From Albidovulum sediminis (GTDB lineage Bacteria; Pseudomonadota; Alphaproteobacteria; Rhodobacterales; Rhodobacteraceae): a stretch of DNA of 64,000 bases. The position numbers and the translations under genes are program-made. The stretch's first letter is position 1; every line of letters starts with the position of its first letter. The notes under the pieces are model-generated. The model was not told the origin of the DNA and made no database searches. It saw only the letters and a list, made by a program, of their open reading frames with translations. Below are positions 1-7,758 of this stretch, in pieces. The stretch covers positions 620,001 through 684,000 of the forward strand of contig NZ_JAOCQF010000001.1 in the NCBI RefSeq assembly GCF_025380365.1, given 5' to 3'.

Positions 1-477
1 CACCGGCAGGTCGCTTTCGATGCGGACGCGGAAGGGCGCCATGACGTCGGGCCGGTCGGGGTAGTAGGTGATCTTGCGGAACCCTTCGGCCTCGCACTGG
101 GTGCAATACATCCCCCCCGACATGTAGAGCCCTTCGAGCGCGGTGTTGCCCTCGGGGTCGATCTCGACCTCCGCCTCCCAGAGGAAGGGGCCTTCGGGCA
201 GGGCGTGGGCCGCAACCGTCAATCCCTCGTCGGTCACGACCAGGGCCGCGGCCGGCACCGGCGTGCCGTCGATCCGCGCGGAGAGGAGCCGGAGCCGTTC
301 GCCGTGCAGGAAGAGGTCGTGGCGGCCGGGGCGGTCGGGATTGGCGGCGAAGGCGATGCGCGAGAGCACGCGGGTCGCGCGGGGGGAAAGGCGGAAGGTC
401 AGCTCCACCCGCGCGACGCGGAAGGGGTAGGGCTGGTAGTCGGCAAGGTGGATCGTCTGCGGGCTGGCGTCTTTCAT
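1..477 (-). CDS. pepN: Aminopeptidase N, N-terminal part (cut by window edge)
   Basis: The first 159 codons of an E. coli-type PepN, a zinc metallo-aminopeptidase of family M1 that removes N-terminal residues from peptides in the cytoplasm. The reverse strand starts at ATG 477 with MKDASPQTIHLADYQPYPF. Residues 111-145 carry the family signature NTALEGLYMSGGMYCTQCEA followed by EGFRKITYYPDRPDVMAPF, part of the N-terminal beta domain that helps form the substrate pocket. The HEXXH zinc site lies beyond the window edge, so catalytic competence cannot be checked. The gene is divergent from the PPOX-family gene at 611. Identification rests on the very characteristic GGMYCTQCE block. Confidence 0.93.
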   Translation of the reverse strand, partial: MKDASPQTIHLADYQPYPFRVARVELTFRLSPRATRVLSRIAFAANPDRPGRHDLFLHGERLRLLSARIDGTPVPAAALVVTDEGLTVAAHALPEGPFLWEAEVEIDPEGNTALEGLYMSGGMYCTQCEAEGFRKITYYPDRPDVMAPFRVRIESDLPV

Positions 478-610
478 CGGGGCTCTCCGGTGCGTCACGG
501 GGCGGAGCCTAGGCGGCACCCGCCGGATCATCAAGGGCACCGAGTTCGCAGCCGATACAATCGCGCCGCGCCGTGCTAGAGTCGAATGTGCCCCAGGGAG
601 CCCCGGAGTC

Positions 611-1222
611 ATGGCAAGCAAACTCTTCCACGACGGCAACCGGCATTTCCAGGACCTGTTCGACAGCCGCCGGATCGCCGACCGGCTGGAGGCCGTCACC
701 TTCCGGCAGGCATTTACCGACGACGACCGCGCCTTCATCGGCAATGCGGAATTCTTCTTTCTGGCCAGCGCCGATGCCGAAGGCCGGCCCGACTGCTCGT
801 TCAAGGGCGGCGCGCCGGGGTTCGTGCGGGTGACCGGACCGGATGAACTGGCCTTTCCCGACTATGACGGCAACGGCATGTTCAAGAGCCTCGGCAACAT
901 CTTCGCCAACCCCCATGTCGGACTTCTGTTCATCCGCATGGGTGACCGCCCCGCCCGCCTCAGGGTGAACGGCACGGCGAGCGTGTCGCGCGACGACCCC
1001 GAGATCGGGGACTACGTCGGCGCCCAGCTTCTGGTTCGGGTCAGGGCGCGGGCGATCTTTCCGAACTGTCCCCGATACATTCCGGGACAGGACGGACCCT
1101 CGATCTACAATCCCCAGGCGGGCGTCCCGCCGGTGGAGCCTGCCTGGAAAGGATTTGACGCCTTTCGCGATGCAGTCCCGCGCCGGGCACCGCCGCCACG
1201 CCCGAAGGGCAGGGCCGACTGA
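611..1222 (+). CDS. PPOX-class pyridoxamine 5'-phosphate oxidase family flavoprotein
   Basis: A 203-residue cytosolic protein of the split-barrel FMN-binding family. The core barrel spans about residues 40-150: NAEFFFLASADAEGRPDCSFKGG is a typical first FMN-contacting strand pair, and the segment ending NVGLLF-like (PHVGLLFIRM, 101-110) is the central strand. The C-terminal motif FPNCPRYIPGQ (about 150-160) is typical of a PPOX subgroup with uncharacterised substrate, so it should not be named PdxH. The start ATG at 611 follows an AGGGAG-like ribosome binding site. It is monocistronic and convergent with the SRPBCC genes downstream. A role in redox detoxification is inference only. Confidence 0.8.
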   Translation: MASKLFHDGNRHFQDLFDSRRIADRLEAVTFRQAFTDDDRAFIGNAEFFFLASADAEGRPDCSFKGGAPGFVRVTGPDELAFPDYDGNGMFKSLGNIFANPHVGLLFIRMGDRPARLRVNGTASVSRDDPEIGDYVGAQLLVRVRARAIFPNCPRYIPGQDGPSIYNPQAGVPPVEPAWKGFDAFRDAVPRRAPPPRPKGRAD

Positions 1223-1228
1223 TGTCGG

Positions 1229-2122
1229 CTATCGGGCGCCGATGAACCGTGCGAGCTTGCCCAGCGTCTCAAGCCCAAGCTCGACCGCGCCGAAGCCCTT
1301 CGCGGTCTGGAACTCCGCCGCCGTCGCGAAGACCATCGACAGGGTGACGCGGGTGCCCCCGCCCGGACCCCCGCCCAGATCCTCGAACGTCGCCGAGGCG
1401 TCGGCGTGCTTCGGCCCGTCCTCGCCCCAGTGCAGCGTGTAGTCGATCCGCGCCATCGCGTCGTGGCGCAGGTAGCGGTGGTGGTTGGGGTAGACGGTGC
1501 CGTCGGGGCCGATCATGTCGAACACCCATTCGCCGCCCGCGCGCAGGTCGATGCGGGTGGTGCGGCAGGAATAGCCCTCGGGCCCCCACCACTGCGGCAG
1601 CGCCTTCGGGTCGGTCCAGGCCGCCCAGACCGCCGCCACGGGGGCCGCGATGGTGCGGTCGATGACCATGGTTCGGGCGGCCAGCGCGGCCATGTTGTCA
1701 AGGCCCGCGTCGAAGCCCGCGCGATAGTCGCCCGCCATGTCGCGGTCGGCGAGCGAGGCGATCTGCACCGTCAGCGCGAGGCGCGCGCCTGCGCCCGTGT
1801 CGGCAATCTCGGCGGTGACCAGGGCGGCAGACAGCGTCCGGCCCTCGGCCTCCACGACCTCGGAGTTGACGCTGCGCCGGCCGGGATCGAGCGCCAGCCA
1901 GCGCGATTCGACGCGGAACTCGGGGTCGCCCGGCGACCGGCAAAGGGCCACTTCGCGCCCGCCCACCTTGGTGTCGGACTCAAGGTAGGTGACGCTGACC
2001 TCGGGCGAGGGCGCCGACCAGGCGGCGCGCAGGACCGGGTCGGTCCAGGCGCGCCAGAGCGTTGCCGGCGGGGCCGCGACATCGCGCGTGAAGTCGAGCG
2101 TGGTGAACCTGGCGCCGGTCAT
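1229..2122 (-). CDS. Tandem SRPBCC (AHSA1-type) domain protein
   Basis: A 297-residue protein made of two consecutive START-like AHSA1/CalC domains: the first covers about residues 1-145 (AAPPATLWRAWTDPVLRAAW), the second about 150-297 (AAPVAAVWAAWTDPKALPQWW). Each repeat has the W-x-A/x-WTDP opening that precedes the first helix of this helix-grip fold, which encloses a hydrophobic cavity for a small ligand. The ligand is unknown. Its start overlaps the stop of the upstream gene by ATGA (2119-2122), so the two are translationally coupled. It is the last gene of the arsR-SRPBCC-SRPBCC operon and probably under control of that ArsR protein. The two-domain fusion probably arose by internal duplication. 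Confidence 0.82.
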   Translation of the reverse strand: MTGARFTTLDFTRDVAAPPATLWRAWTDPVLRAAWSAPSPEVSVTYLESDTKVGGREVALCRSPGDPEFRVESRWLALDPGRRSVNSEVVEAEGRTLSAALVTAEIADTGAGARLALTVQIASLADRDMAGDYRAGFDAGLDNMAALAARTMVIDRTIAAPVAAVWAAWTDPKALPQWWGPEGYSCRTTRIDLRAGGEWVFDMIGPDGTVYPNHHRYLRHDAMARIDYTLHWGEDGPKHADASATFEDLGGGPGGGTRVTLSMVFATAAEFQTAKGFGAVELGLETLGKLARFIGAR

Positions 2123-2589
2123 CGCATCAGCCCCTTCGCGTAGTCCTCAAGCTGGTCCACAACGGTGCCCCAACCGTCATAGAATCCCATCGCCTTGTGC
2201 GCCTCGGCCGTCTCGGCCGAGCGGTGGCGGGCGATCGCGGTATAGGTGGTGCCGCCCCCCGCCGCGTCCGACAGCAAGAGAAGCGCGGTCATGAACGGGT
2301 CGGGCGCGGGCTTCCACCCCTCGCGGTAGGCGTCGGTGAAGACGAGCCGTTCCTCCGGCACCACCTCAAGGTAGACGCCGTGGTTCTCCATCAGGTTGCC
2401 CTCGACCTCGAAGGTGGTGTTGAAGCGCCCGCCGACGCGCAGGTCGAGGTCGCAGGCGGTCACCCGGTGCGGGCGCGGCACGAAGAAATGCGGGATGTGC
2501 TCGGGCGAGGTCCAGCATTCCCAGACAAGGCTGCGGGGCACGGCGAGGGTGCGGGTGAAGTGAAGATCAGTCTTCGGATCGAGGTCCAT
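2119..2589 (-). CDS. SRPBCC domain protein (AHSA1 family)
   Basis: A single-domain SRPBCC protein of 156 residues. Visible family features are the N-terminal FTRTLAVPRSLVWECWTSPEHI, the following strand RVGGRFNTTFEVEG and the C-terminal helix region MGFYDGWGTVVDQLEDYAKGL. Proteins of this type are often encoded next to an ArsR regulator, as here: the gene overlaps the ArsR coding region by 23 nt upstream and the two-domain SRPBCC gene by 4 nt downstream. The ligand is unknown; binding or modifying a small hydrophobic molecule is the usual guess. Cytoplasmic, with no signal peptide. Confidence 0.83.
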   Translation of the reverse strand: MDLDPKTDLHFTRTLAVPRSLVWECWTSPEHIPHFFVPRPHRVTACDLDLRVGGRFNTTFEVEGNLMENHGVYLEVVPEERLVFTDAYREGWKPAPDPFMTALLLLSDAAGGGTTYTAIARHRSAETAEAHKAMGFYDGWGTVVDQLEDYAKGLMR

Positions 2590-2926
2590 CTGCGCGTTCC
2601 TTCATCAGTCGGGTTACGTAGTCGTCGAGCCGGTCCAGCCGCCCCTCCCACAGCGCGCGCTGTTCGTCGAGCCAGGAGCGCACCGGGGTGAAAGCCCCCG
2701 GAACAAGCGTCACGGTGCGCACGCGGCCGTCCTTGGCGGTGTCAACCAGCCCGGACGCCTCAAGCCTGCGGACATGGGCGAGGAAGGAGGGCAGCGCCAT
2801 GTCGAAGGGGGCTGCCAGTTCCGTCACCGTCGCCGGTCCGCGCGCCAGTCGTTCGAGGATCGCGCGCCGGGTCGGGTCGCCGAGCGCCTGGAACAGGATG
2901 TCGAGCTGGCCGGGGGAGAGGTTCAT
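2567..2926 (-). CDS. ArsR-family winged-helix repressor of the SRPBCC operon
   Basis: A 119-residue winged-helix regulator. Residues 9-90 fit the ArsR/SmtB fold: LFQALGDPTRRAILERLARG is the canonical opening, TVTELAAPFDMALPSFLAHVRRLEASGLV the recognition helix region, and KDGRVRTVTLVPG the wing. The CVC/histidine metal sites of true ArsR/SmtB proteins are absent, and the protein contains no cysteine, so this belongs to the non-metal subgroup usually found with SRPBCC genes. It is the first gene of a three-gene overlapping operon. Two 24-bp repeats sit immediately upstream (2938-2961 and 2987-3010) and are its likely operators, giving autoregulation. Confidence 0.87.
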   Translation of the reverse strand: MNLSPGQLDILFQALGDPTRRAILERLARGPATVTELAAPFDMALPSFLAHVRRLEASGLVDTAKDGRVRTVTLVPGAFTPVRSWLDEQRALWEGRLDRLDDYVTRLMKERADGPRSED

Positions 2927-2937
2927 CGCTGGCCTTA

Positions 2938-3010
2938 AACTTAGCTGTTCCCCTAACTATACCAGCCGGGCCCGAGGTGCAAGAAAAACTTAGCTGCTCG
3001 ACTAACTATA
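2938..3010 (-). promoter_or_regulatory. Promoter with two direct-repeat operators for the ArsR-SRPBCC operon
   Basis: Two 24-bp copies of AACTTAGCTG...CTAACTATA, at 2938-2961 and 2987-3010, match at 21 of 24 positions (49-bp centre spacing) and each contains TTAG-N8-CTAA dyad symmetry. On the minus strand a TTGCAC box (2977-2982) and TATAGT (2956-2961) are 15 nt apart, so the proximal copy covers the -10 element and the distal copy lies just upstream of -35. This is the arrangement expected for an autorepressed promoter. Binding by the adjacent ArsR protein is inferred. Confidence 0.62.
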
Positions 3011-3103
3011 TTTCGCGAACGGTCATTTCGGGAAAGCCGGAAAATCGCGGCCCGGCAAGCGTTGAAGCCCGGGCGAGCGTCCTGTAGGACTGGTGCAGCG
3101 GCG

Positions 3104-3119
3104 GCATACCACCGTATGC
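3104..3119 (+). promoter_or_regulatory. Inverted repeat in the malate synthase leader
   Basis: GCATAC-CACC-GTATGC is a perfect 6-bp inverted repeat 17 nt before the malate synthase start codon. A weak promoter match, TTGAAG (3062-3067) with 17 nt to TAGGAC (3085-3090), would put the repeat just downstream of the transcription start, a repressor position. A GntR-type regulator would fit the pathway, but none is encoded here. Regulator identity is unknown. Confidence 0.4.
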
Positions 3120-3136
3120 GAGATCAGGGGAAAGAC

Positions 3137-5281
3137 ATGGCGCGGGTCGAACGGCAGGGGCTTCAGGTGGCGGATGTGCTGGCCGCCTTCATCGAGGGGC
3201 AGGCGCTTCCGGGGTCCGGGGTGACGGCAGAGGCATTCTGGGCGGGTCTGGCACGGATCGTCGCCGAACAGGGGCCGAAGAACCGCGCGCTGCTCGAACG
3301 GCGGGAGGAGCTTCAGGCCCGGATCGACGCCTGGCACCTGGCCCGCCGCGGCCAGCCCCACGACCACGAGGGCTACAAGGCCTTCCTGTCCGAGATCGGC
3401 TATCTTCTGCCCGAGGGTCCGGCCTTCGAGATCGACACCGCCAATGTCGACCCCGAGATCGCCAGCGTGCCCGGCCCGCAGCTTGTCGTGCCGGTGACGA
3501 ATGCGCGCTACGCGCTCAACGCCGCGAACGCGCGCTGGGGCAGCCTCTACGACTGCCTTTACGGCACCGACGCGATGGGCAGCGCGCCGCCCGCCGGCGG
3601 CTACGAGCGCGGCCGCGGTGCGCGGGTGATCGCGCGGGCGCGCGTCTTCTTGGACGAGGCCTTCCCCATCGCGGGCACCAGCCACGCCGACGTGCGCCGC
3701 TACCATGTGAAGGACGGCCAGCTTCTGGTCGATGACCTGCCGCTGGTCCATCCGGAGAAATTCGTGGGCTACCGCGGCAACCCGCGCGCGCCCGAGGCGG
3801 TTTTGCTGCGCAACAACGGGCTGCATGTGGAACTGGTCTTCGACCGGGCGCACATGATCGGCGCGCGCGACCAGGCCTGCCTGGCCGACGTGCAGATGGA
3901 AAGTGCCGTCTCCGCGATCATGGATTGCGAGGATTCGGTTGCCTGCGTCGATGCCGCCGACAAGGTGCAGGCCTATCAGAACTGGCTGGGGCTGATGAAG
4001 GGCGACCTCGAGGAGGCGTTCGACAAGGGCGGTCGCATTGTCCACCGCCGCCTGAACCCCGACCGCGTCTATACCGCGCCCGACGGCTCCCCGGTGACGG
4101 TGAAGGGGCGCGCGCTGCTCTGGGTCCGCAATGTCGGCCACCTGATGACGAACCCTGCCATCCTCAACGCGGCGGGCGACGAGATCCCCGAGGGGCTGAT
4201 GGATGCCATGGTGACGGTTGCCATCGCGCTCCATGACCTGAGGAAGACGGGCGGGGCGCGGAACTCGGTCATGGGGTCGGTCTATGTGGTGAAACCCAAG
4301 ATGCACGGGCCCGAGGAAGTGGCCTTTGCCGACGAGACCTTCGCCATGGTCGAGGACGCGCTGGGCCTGCCGCGCCACACTGTCAAGATCGGCATCATGG
4401 ACGAGGAGCGGCGCACCTCGGTCAACCTCAAGGAATGCATCCGCGCCGCACGCCACCGCGTCGCCTTCATCAACACCGGCTTCCTCGACCGCACCGGCGA
4501 CGAGATCCACACCTCGATGGAGGCGGGCCCCTTCAGCCGCAAGGACTTCATCAAGCGAAAGGGCTGGATCCTGGCCTACGAGAACCAGAACGTCGACATC
4601 GGGCTGGAATGCGGCCTGTCGGGGCGGGCGCAGATCGGCAAGGGCATGTGGGCGATGCCCGACCTGATGGCGGCGATGCTTGAGCAGAAGGTCGACCATC
4701 CGAAGGCCGGCGCCAACACCGCCTGGGTGCCCTCGCCCACGGCGGCGACGCTGCATGCGCTGCATTACCATCGCATCGACGTCTTCGCGGTGCAGGCGCG
4801 GCTCCGGAAGGGCGGGCGGCGCGCCTATGTCGACGCGCTTCTGGAGATCCCGCTGGCGACCTATCGCCGCTGGACGCCCGAGCAGGTGCGCCGCGAGGTG
4901 GAGAACAACGCGCAAGGCATCCTCGGCTATGTCGTGCGCTGGGTCGACCAGGGCGTGGGCTGCTCCAAGGTGCCCGACATCAACGACGTCGGCCTGATGG
5001 AGGATCGCGCCACCTGCCGGATCAGCGCGCAGCATGTCGCCAACTGGCTGCACCACGGGGTAGTGAGCGAGGGCGAGGTGATGGACATCCTCAAGCGGAT
5101 GGCCGAGGTGGTGGACCGGCAGAACGCCGGCGACCCCGCCTATCGGCCGATGGCGCCGGGGTTCCAGGGGCTTGCGTTCCAGGCGGCCTGCGATCTGGTC
5201 TTCCTTGGCCGCGTGCAGCCCTCGGGCTATACCGAGCCGATCCTGCACCGCCGCCGGCTCGAGGTGAAGCGGGCGGGCTAG
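3137..5281 (+). CDS. glcB: Malate synthase G
   Basis: A 714-residue malate synthase, isoform G, condensing glyoxylate with acetyl-CoA to malate for growth on C2 compounds or glycolate. It matches the G-form length (about 720; form A is about 530). Visible blocks include [15 protein letters not shown] with the catalytic-region acid residues, [50 protein letters not shown] and the late [22 protein letters not shown] region. The start at ATG 3137 has a good AGGGGAAAG site; an in-frame upstream extension to 3062 has no family similarity. A GlcG/HbpS gene follows, as in glc operons, but no glycolate oxidase genes are present nearby. Identification is secure. Confidence 0.97.
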   Translation: MARVERQGLQVADVLAAFIEGQALPGSGVTAEAFWAGLARIVAEQGPKNRALLERREELQARIDAWHLARRGQPHDHEGYKAFLSEIGYLLPEGPAFEIDTANVDPEIASVPGPQLVVPVTNARYALNAANARWGSLYDCLYGTDAMGSAPPAGGYERGRGARVIARARVFLDEAFPIAGTSHADVRRYHVKDGQLLVDDLPLVHPEKFVGYRGNPRAPEAVLLRNNGLHVELVFDRAHMIGARDQACLADVQMESAVSAIMDCEDSVACVDAADKVQAYQNWLGLMKGDLEEAFDKGGRIVHRRLNPDRVYTAPDGSPVTVKGRALLWVRNVGHLMTNPAILNAAGDEIPEGLMDAMVTVAIALHDLRKTGGARNSVMGSVYVVKPKMHGPEEVAFADETFAMVEDALGLPRHTVKIGIMDEERRTSVNLKECIRAARHRVAFINTGFLDRTGDEIHTSMEAGPFSRKDFIKRKGWILAYENQNVDIGLECGLSGRAQIGKGMWAMPDLMAAMLEQKVDHPKAGANTAWVPSPTAATLHALHYHRIDVFAVQARLRKGGRRAYVDALLEIPLATYRRWTPEQVRREVENNAQGILGYVVRWVDQGVGCSKVPDINDVGLMEDRATCRISAQHVANWLHHGVVSEGEVMDILKRMAEVVDRQNAGDPAYRPMAPGFQGLAFQAACDLVFLGRVQPSGYTEPILHRRRLEVKRAG

Positions 5282-5316
5282 GCTGGGAGGCGGGGCAGGG
5301 AGACGGGGGAGGGAAG

Positions 5317-5364
5317 CCGGGGGCGCTGCCCCCGGACCCCCGGAGTATTTGGGCCAGAATGAAG
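5317..5364 (+). repeat. GC-rich palindromic intergenic repeat (copy 1)
   Basis: CCGGGGG-cgctg-CCCCCGG forms a 7-bp stem (5317-5335) followed by ACCCCCGG, which can pair alternatively with the same left arm, then AGTATTTGGG. The reverse complement of 39385-39438 has the same order: CCGGGGGC, a loop ending in CTG, CCCCCGGACCCCCGG, then a TATTTGG tail. The two copies are therefore members of one dispersed family. It may act as a bidirectional terminator or mRNA end after malate synthase G. Confidence 0.6.
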
Positions 5365-5376
5365 GGGGAGCGGAGC

Positions 5377-5802
5377 ATGGAGATCGGGATCGAACGGGCG
5401 CGCACGATCATTGCGGCGGCGCTGGCGGCGGGGCAGGCCGCGGGCATGAAGCCGCTGTCGGTCGTGGTGCTGGATGCGGGCGGCCATCCGGTCGCGTTCG
5501 AGCGGGCGGACGGCGCCTCGCCGGGGCGGTTCGAGATCGCGCGCGGCAAGGCTTACGGCGCGGTGATGCTGGGCATGGGCGGGCGCGCGCAGGCGGAGCG
5601 CGCGGCGCAGGGACCGGCCTTCATGGCGGCGGTGAACGGCGCCTTCGGCGGCCGGGTGATCCCGGTTCCGGGCGGTGTGCTGGTGCGCGACGCGAACGGG
5701 CGCGTCCTGGGCGCGGTGGGGGTCACCGGGGACACGTCGGACAACGATGCGGAGGCCGCGCTCGCGGGCATCGCCGCGGCTGGCCTGCACGGCGAGGCTT
5801 GA
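5377..5802 (+). CDS. GlcG/HbpS family heme-binding-like protein (DUF336)
   Basis: A 141-residue protein of the GlcG/HbpS family. The opening IERARTIIAAALAAGQAAGMKPLSVVVLDAGGHPVAFERADGA and the glycine-rich IPVPGGVLVRDANGRVLGAVGVTGDTSDNDAE are diagnostic. In E. coli glcG sits in the glycolate operon next to glcB; here it follows malate synthase G directly, separated only by the palindromic repeat. HbpS in Streptomyces binds heme; the function of GlcG itself is not settled. ATG 5377 is chosen because GGGGGAG lies 8 nt before it; an in-frame ATG at 5359 would put that sequence inside the gene. No signal peptide. Confidence 0.85.
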   Translation: MEIGIERARTIIAAALAAGQAAGMKPLSVVVLDAGGHPVAFERADGASPGRFEIARGKAYGAVMLGMGGRAQAERAAQGPAFMAAVNGAFGGRVIPVPGGVLVRDANGRVLGAVGVTGDTSDNDAEAALAGIAAAGLHGEA

Positions 5803-5876
5803 AGCAATAGGTGGAAGGGCCGGAGCGAGCCCCGGCCCCTGTGAAACCTGAGCAGCCCGGGTGCTGCGGTTGCCGT

Positions 5877-6374
5877 TTACCGCGATGGCGGCAGCAACAC
5901 CGAGTCGATCACGTGGATCACCCCGTTCGAGGCGGCGATGTCGGCCGAGGTGACATGGGCCTTGTTCACCCGCACGCCCTTGCGGCCGTCGACATGGACG
6001 GTCGCGCCCTGGACTGTCGCGACATCCAGCCGCTTGCCGGCCAGCTGGTCCGAGGTCACCGCCCCCGGCACGACGTGATAGGTCAGGATGGCCACGAGTT
6101 CGTCCTTGTTCTCGGGCTTGAGCAGCCGCTCGACGGTCCCTTCGGGCAGCGCGGCGAAGGCGGCGTTGGTGGGCGCGAAGACGGTGAAGGGGCCGTCGCC
6201 CTTGAGCGTCTCGACGAGGCCCGCGGCCTTGACCGCGGTGACGAGCGTTGAGAAGTCGCCGTTCGCGGCGGCGATGTCGACGATGTCGGGGTCTTTCGGC
6301 GGCATCGGGGCGCAGGCGGCAAGTGCGGCGACGGAGAGGACGGAAAGCGCTGAGAGAACGAGGCGGCGGTTCAT
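5877..6374 (-). CDS. Fasciclin-domain lipoprotein
   Basis: A 165-residue exported protein. The signal peptide [17 protein letters not shown] ends in the lipobox LAAC, so Cys21 is probably lipidated. The rest is a single fasciclin (FAS1/beta-Ig-H3) domain: [20 protein letters not shown], the [15 protein letters not shown] core motif, a YHVV strand and the closing ITSADI-like/[16 protein letters not shown]1 domains mediate adhesion or small-ligand binding; the bacterial role is unclear. It lies downstream of, and is paralogous to, the fasciclin gene at 6434-6928; a strong hairpin separates them. Confidence 0.9.
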   Translation of the reverse strand: MNRRLVLSALSVLSVAALAACAPMPPKDPDIVDIAAANGDFSTLVTAVKAAGLVETLKGDGPFTVFAPTNAAFAALPEGTVERLLKPENKDELVAILTYHVVPGAVTSDQLAGKRLDVATVQGATVHVDGRKGVRVNKAHVTSADIAASNGVIHVIDSVLLPPSR

Positions 6375-6397
6375 GGCTGTGCCTTTCGTATGGGGAA

Positions 6398-6419
6398 GGG
6401 CGCCCGGAACCGGGCGCCC
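6398..6419 (-). terminator. GC-rich hairpin between the two fasciclin genes
   Basis: GGGCGCCCGG-AA-CCGGGCGCCC is a perfect 10-bp stem with a 2-nt turn, 14 nt after the stop of the upstream fasciclin gene. On the minus strand it is followed by TTCCCC rather than a long T run, so it may be a weak terminator or a 3' mRNA stabiliser that lowers expression of the second gene. Confidence 0.5.
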
Positions 6420-6433
6420 GATGGCAGTGGGGA

Positions 6434-6928
6434 TCAGTTGGCCGGCGGCAGGATCACGGCGTCGATGACGTGGATCACGCCGTTCGTCGCCGCAATGTCG
6501 GCGCTGGTGATGTTGGCGCCGTTCACCTTGGCGCCGCCTTCGGTGGTGATCGTCACCTCGGCCCCGTTCACGGTTGCGGCCTTCATGCCGTCACTGAGGT
6601 CGCCCGACATCACCTTGCCGGCGACGACGTGGTAGGTGAGGACGGCGGTCAGCTGGTCCTTGTTCTCGGGCTTCAGCAGGTCCTCCACCGTGCCGGCGGG
6701 CAGGGCGGCGAAGGCCGCGTCGGTCGGCGCGAAAACGGTAAAGGGGCCTTCGCCCTTCAGCGTCTCCACCAGCCCGGCGGCCTCGAGCGCGGCGGCAAGC
6801 GTGGTGAAGTCGCCCGCGGCGACGGCGGTGTCGACGATGTCGGCCGACTGCGCGACGGCGGGCAGGGCGGAGAGGGTGAGGGCGGTGGCAAGGCTGAGCG
6901 GCTTGAGCGATCTGGTCAGAAGGGTCAT
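6434..6928 (-). CDS. Secreted fasciclin-domain protein
   Basis: A 164-residue protein with a Sec signal peptide ([20 protein letters not shown], cleavage probably after AVA near residue 26) and one FAS1 domain. Core motifs are [45 protein letters not shown] and [13 protein letters not shown]. It closely resembles the neighbouring lipoprotein, a local duplication with one copy lipid-anchored and this one soluble. The start at ATG 6928 is set by AGGAAAGGAA just before it and by the signal peptide; a longer frame to 6991 encodes no signal. It is divergent from the XRE-cupin regulator across an AT-rich promoter. Confidence 0.9.
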   Translation of the reverse strand: MTLLTRSLKPLSLATALTLSALPAVAQSADIVDTAVAAGDFTTLAAALEAAGLVETLKGEGPFTVFAPTDAAFAALPAGTVEDLLKPENKDQLTAVLTYHVVAGKVMSGDLSDGMKAATVNGAEVTITTEGGAKVNGANITSADIAATNGVIHVIDAVILPPAN

Positions 6929-7088
6929 GTCGGTTCCTTTCCTCGGTGTTGACCCGCGCGGACTGCGCGAACGAATTTGAATAAAGTGCAAAACATTTGC
7001 TTTTCAAGAAATTTTTAGTAAAAAGAAATTGATTATCACTGTGTTCAAAAAGCGGGCAGTCTGGTTTCATCCGAGGAGAAAGCGGGCC
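6929..7088. promoter_or_regulatory. AT-rich divergent promoter region (fasciclin / XRE-cupin)
   Basis: This 160-nt gap is far more AT-rich than anything nearby. On the minus strand TTGAAA (7002-7007) and TTTATT (6980-6985) are 16 nt apart, a good sigma-70 pair for the fasciclin gene. The spacer holds the inverted repeat GCAAA-ACA-TTTGC (6988-7000). A second short dyad, TGAT-T-ATCA, lies at 7030-7038, nearer the regulator. Control by the adjacent XRE-cupin protein is possible but inferred. Confidence 0.5.
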
Positions 7089-7676
7089 ATGATTTCCGAA
7101 ACCCTGGGCGACAGGATCGACCAATACCGAATCGGCGCGAAGGTGCGCGGGCTCCGGGCGTCGAAGTCGATGGGGTTGATGCAGCTTGGCGCCCATACCG
7201 GGCTGTCGGCAGGCATGCTTTCGAAGATCGAGACCGGGCAGGTCGTGCCGACGCTGCCCACACTGATGCGGATCGCGCTGGTCTTCGGTGTCGGGTTGGA
7301 GCACTTCTTCGTCGCCCCGGTGGCGCCGATCCTGGAGATCGTGCGGCAGGAAGACCGTCTCAGGCTGCCGGTGCCGCCACAGGGCGCGCCCGCCTATTTC
7401 TTCGAAAGCCTCGACTTTCCGGTGCGCGATCGCCCGATCGAGAGCTATCTGGCGGAGTTTCCCGCAGATGCGCCCGCCTCCGCGCCGCACCGGCATGGCG
7501 GGGTCGAGCTGATCCTTGTCCTGTCGGGCGTGCTGATCCTGTCCATCCATGGCCACGACCATCGCCTTGCCGCGGGGGATTCGGCCTATTTCGAGGCCGA
7601 CCACGACCACGGCTATGCCTCTGGCGGCGACGAAGCGGCGCGGGTGGTCGTGGTCGTTTCCGGGGCGCAGGGCTGA
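7089..7676 (+). CDS. XRE-family regulator with C-terminal cupin domain
   Basis: A 195-residue transcription factor: helix-turn-helix of XRE type at about 14-68 (VRGLRASKSMGLMQLGAHTGLSAGMLSKIETG) and a small cupin barrel at about 120-190 (SAPHRHGGVELILVLSGVLILSIHGHDHRLAAGDSAYFEA). The HxH...E and later His residues suggest a ligand or metal pocket. This is the PuuR-like architecture. The next gene is a C26 gamma-glutamyl hydrolase, as with puuD in E. coli, hinting at polyamine or gamma-glutamyl amine control, though no other puu genes are here. ATG 7089 has GAGGAGAAAG upstream; the in-frame extension to 7029 runs into the AT-rich promoter. Confidence 0.87.
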   Translation: MISETLGDRIDQYRIGAKVRGLRASKSMGLMQLGAHTGLSAGMLSKIETGQVVPTLPTLMRIALVFGVGLEHFFVAPVAPILEIVRQEDRLRLPVPPQGAPAYFFESLDFPVRDRPIESYLAEFPADAPASAPHRHGGVELILVLSGVLILSIHGHDHRLAAGDSAYFEADHDHGYASGGDEAARVVVVVSGAQG

Positions 7677-7758
7677 ACACGGTTTGTGCGCGCCGACCCT
7701 CGACCCCGGCGGGACGGGGGAGTAATCTCGCGCCAAGGGAAACAGGTGCGGATCCGCC

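Noticed and set aside
3023-5248. A 741-codon open frame antisense to malate synthase G
   Set aside because: It is the mirror of a certain gene; the high GC at third positions keeps the opposite strand open. Its translation is rich in His/Arg/Gly/Asp and resembles no family.
7029-7088. Extra 20 codons at the N-terminus of the XRE-cupin regulator
   Set aside because: They read through the AT-rich promoter and precede a good ribosome binding site for ATG 7089.
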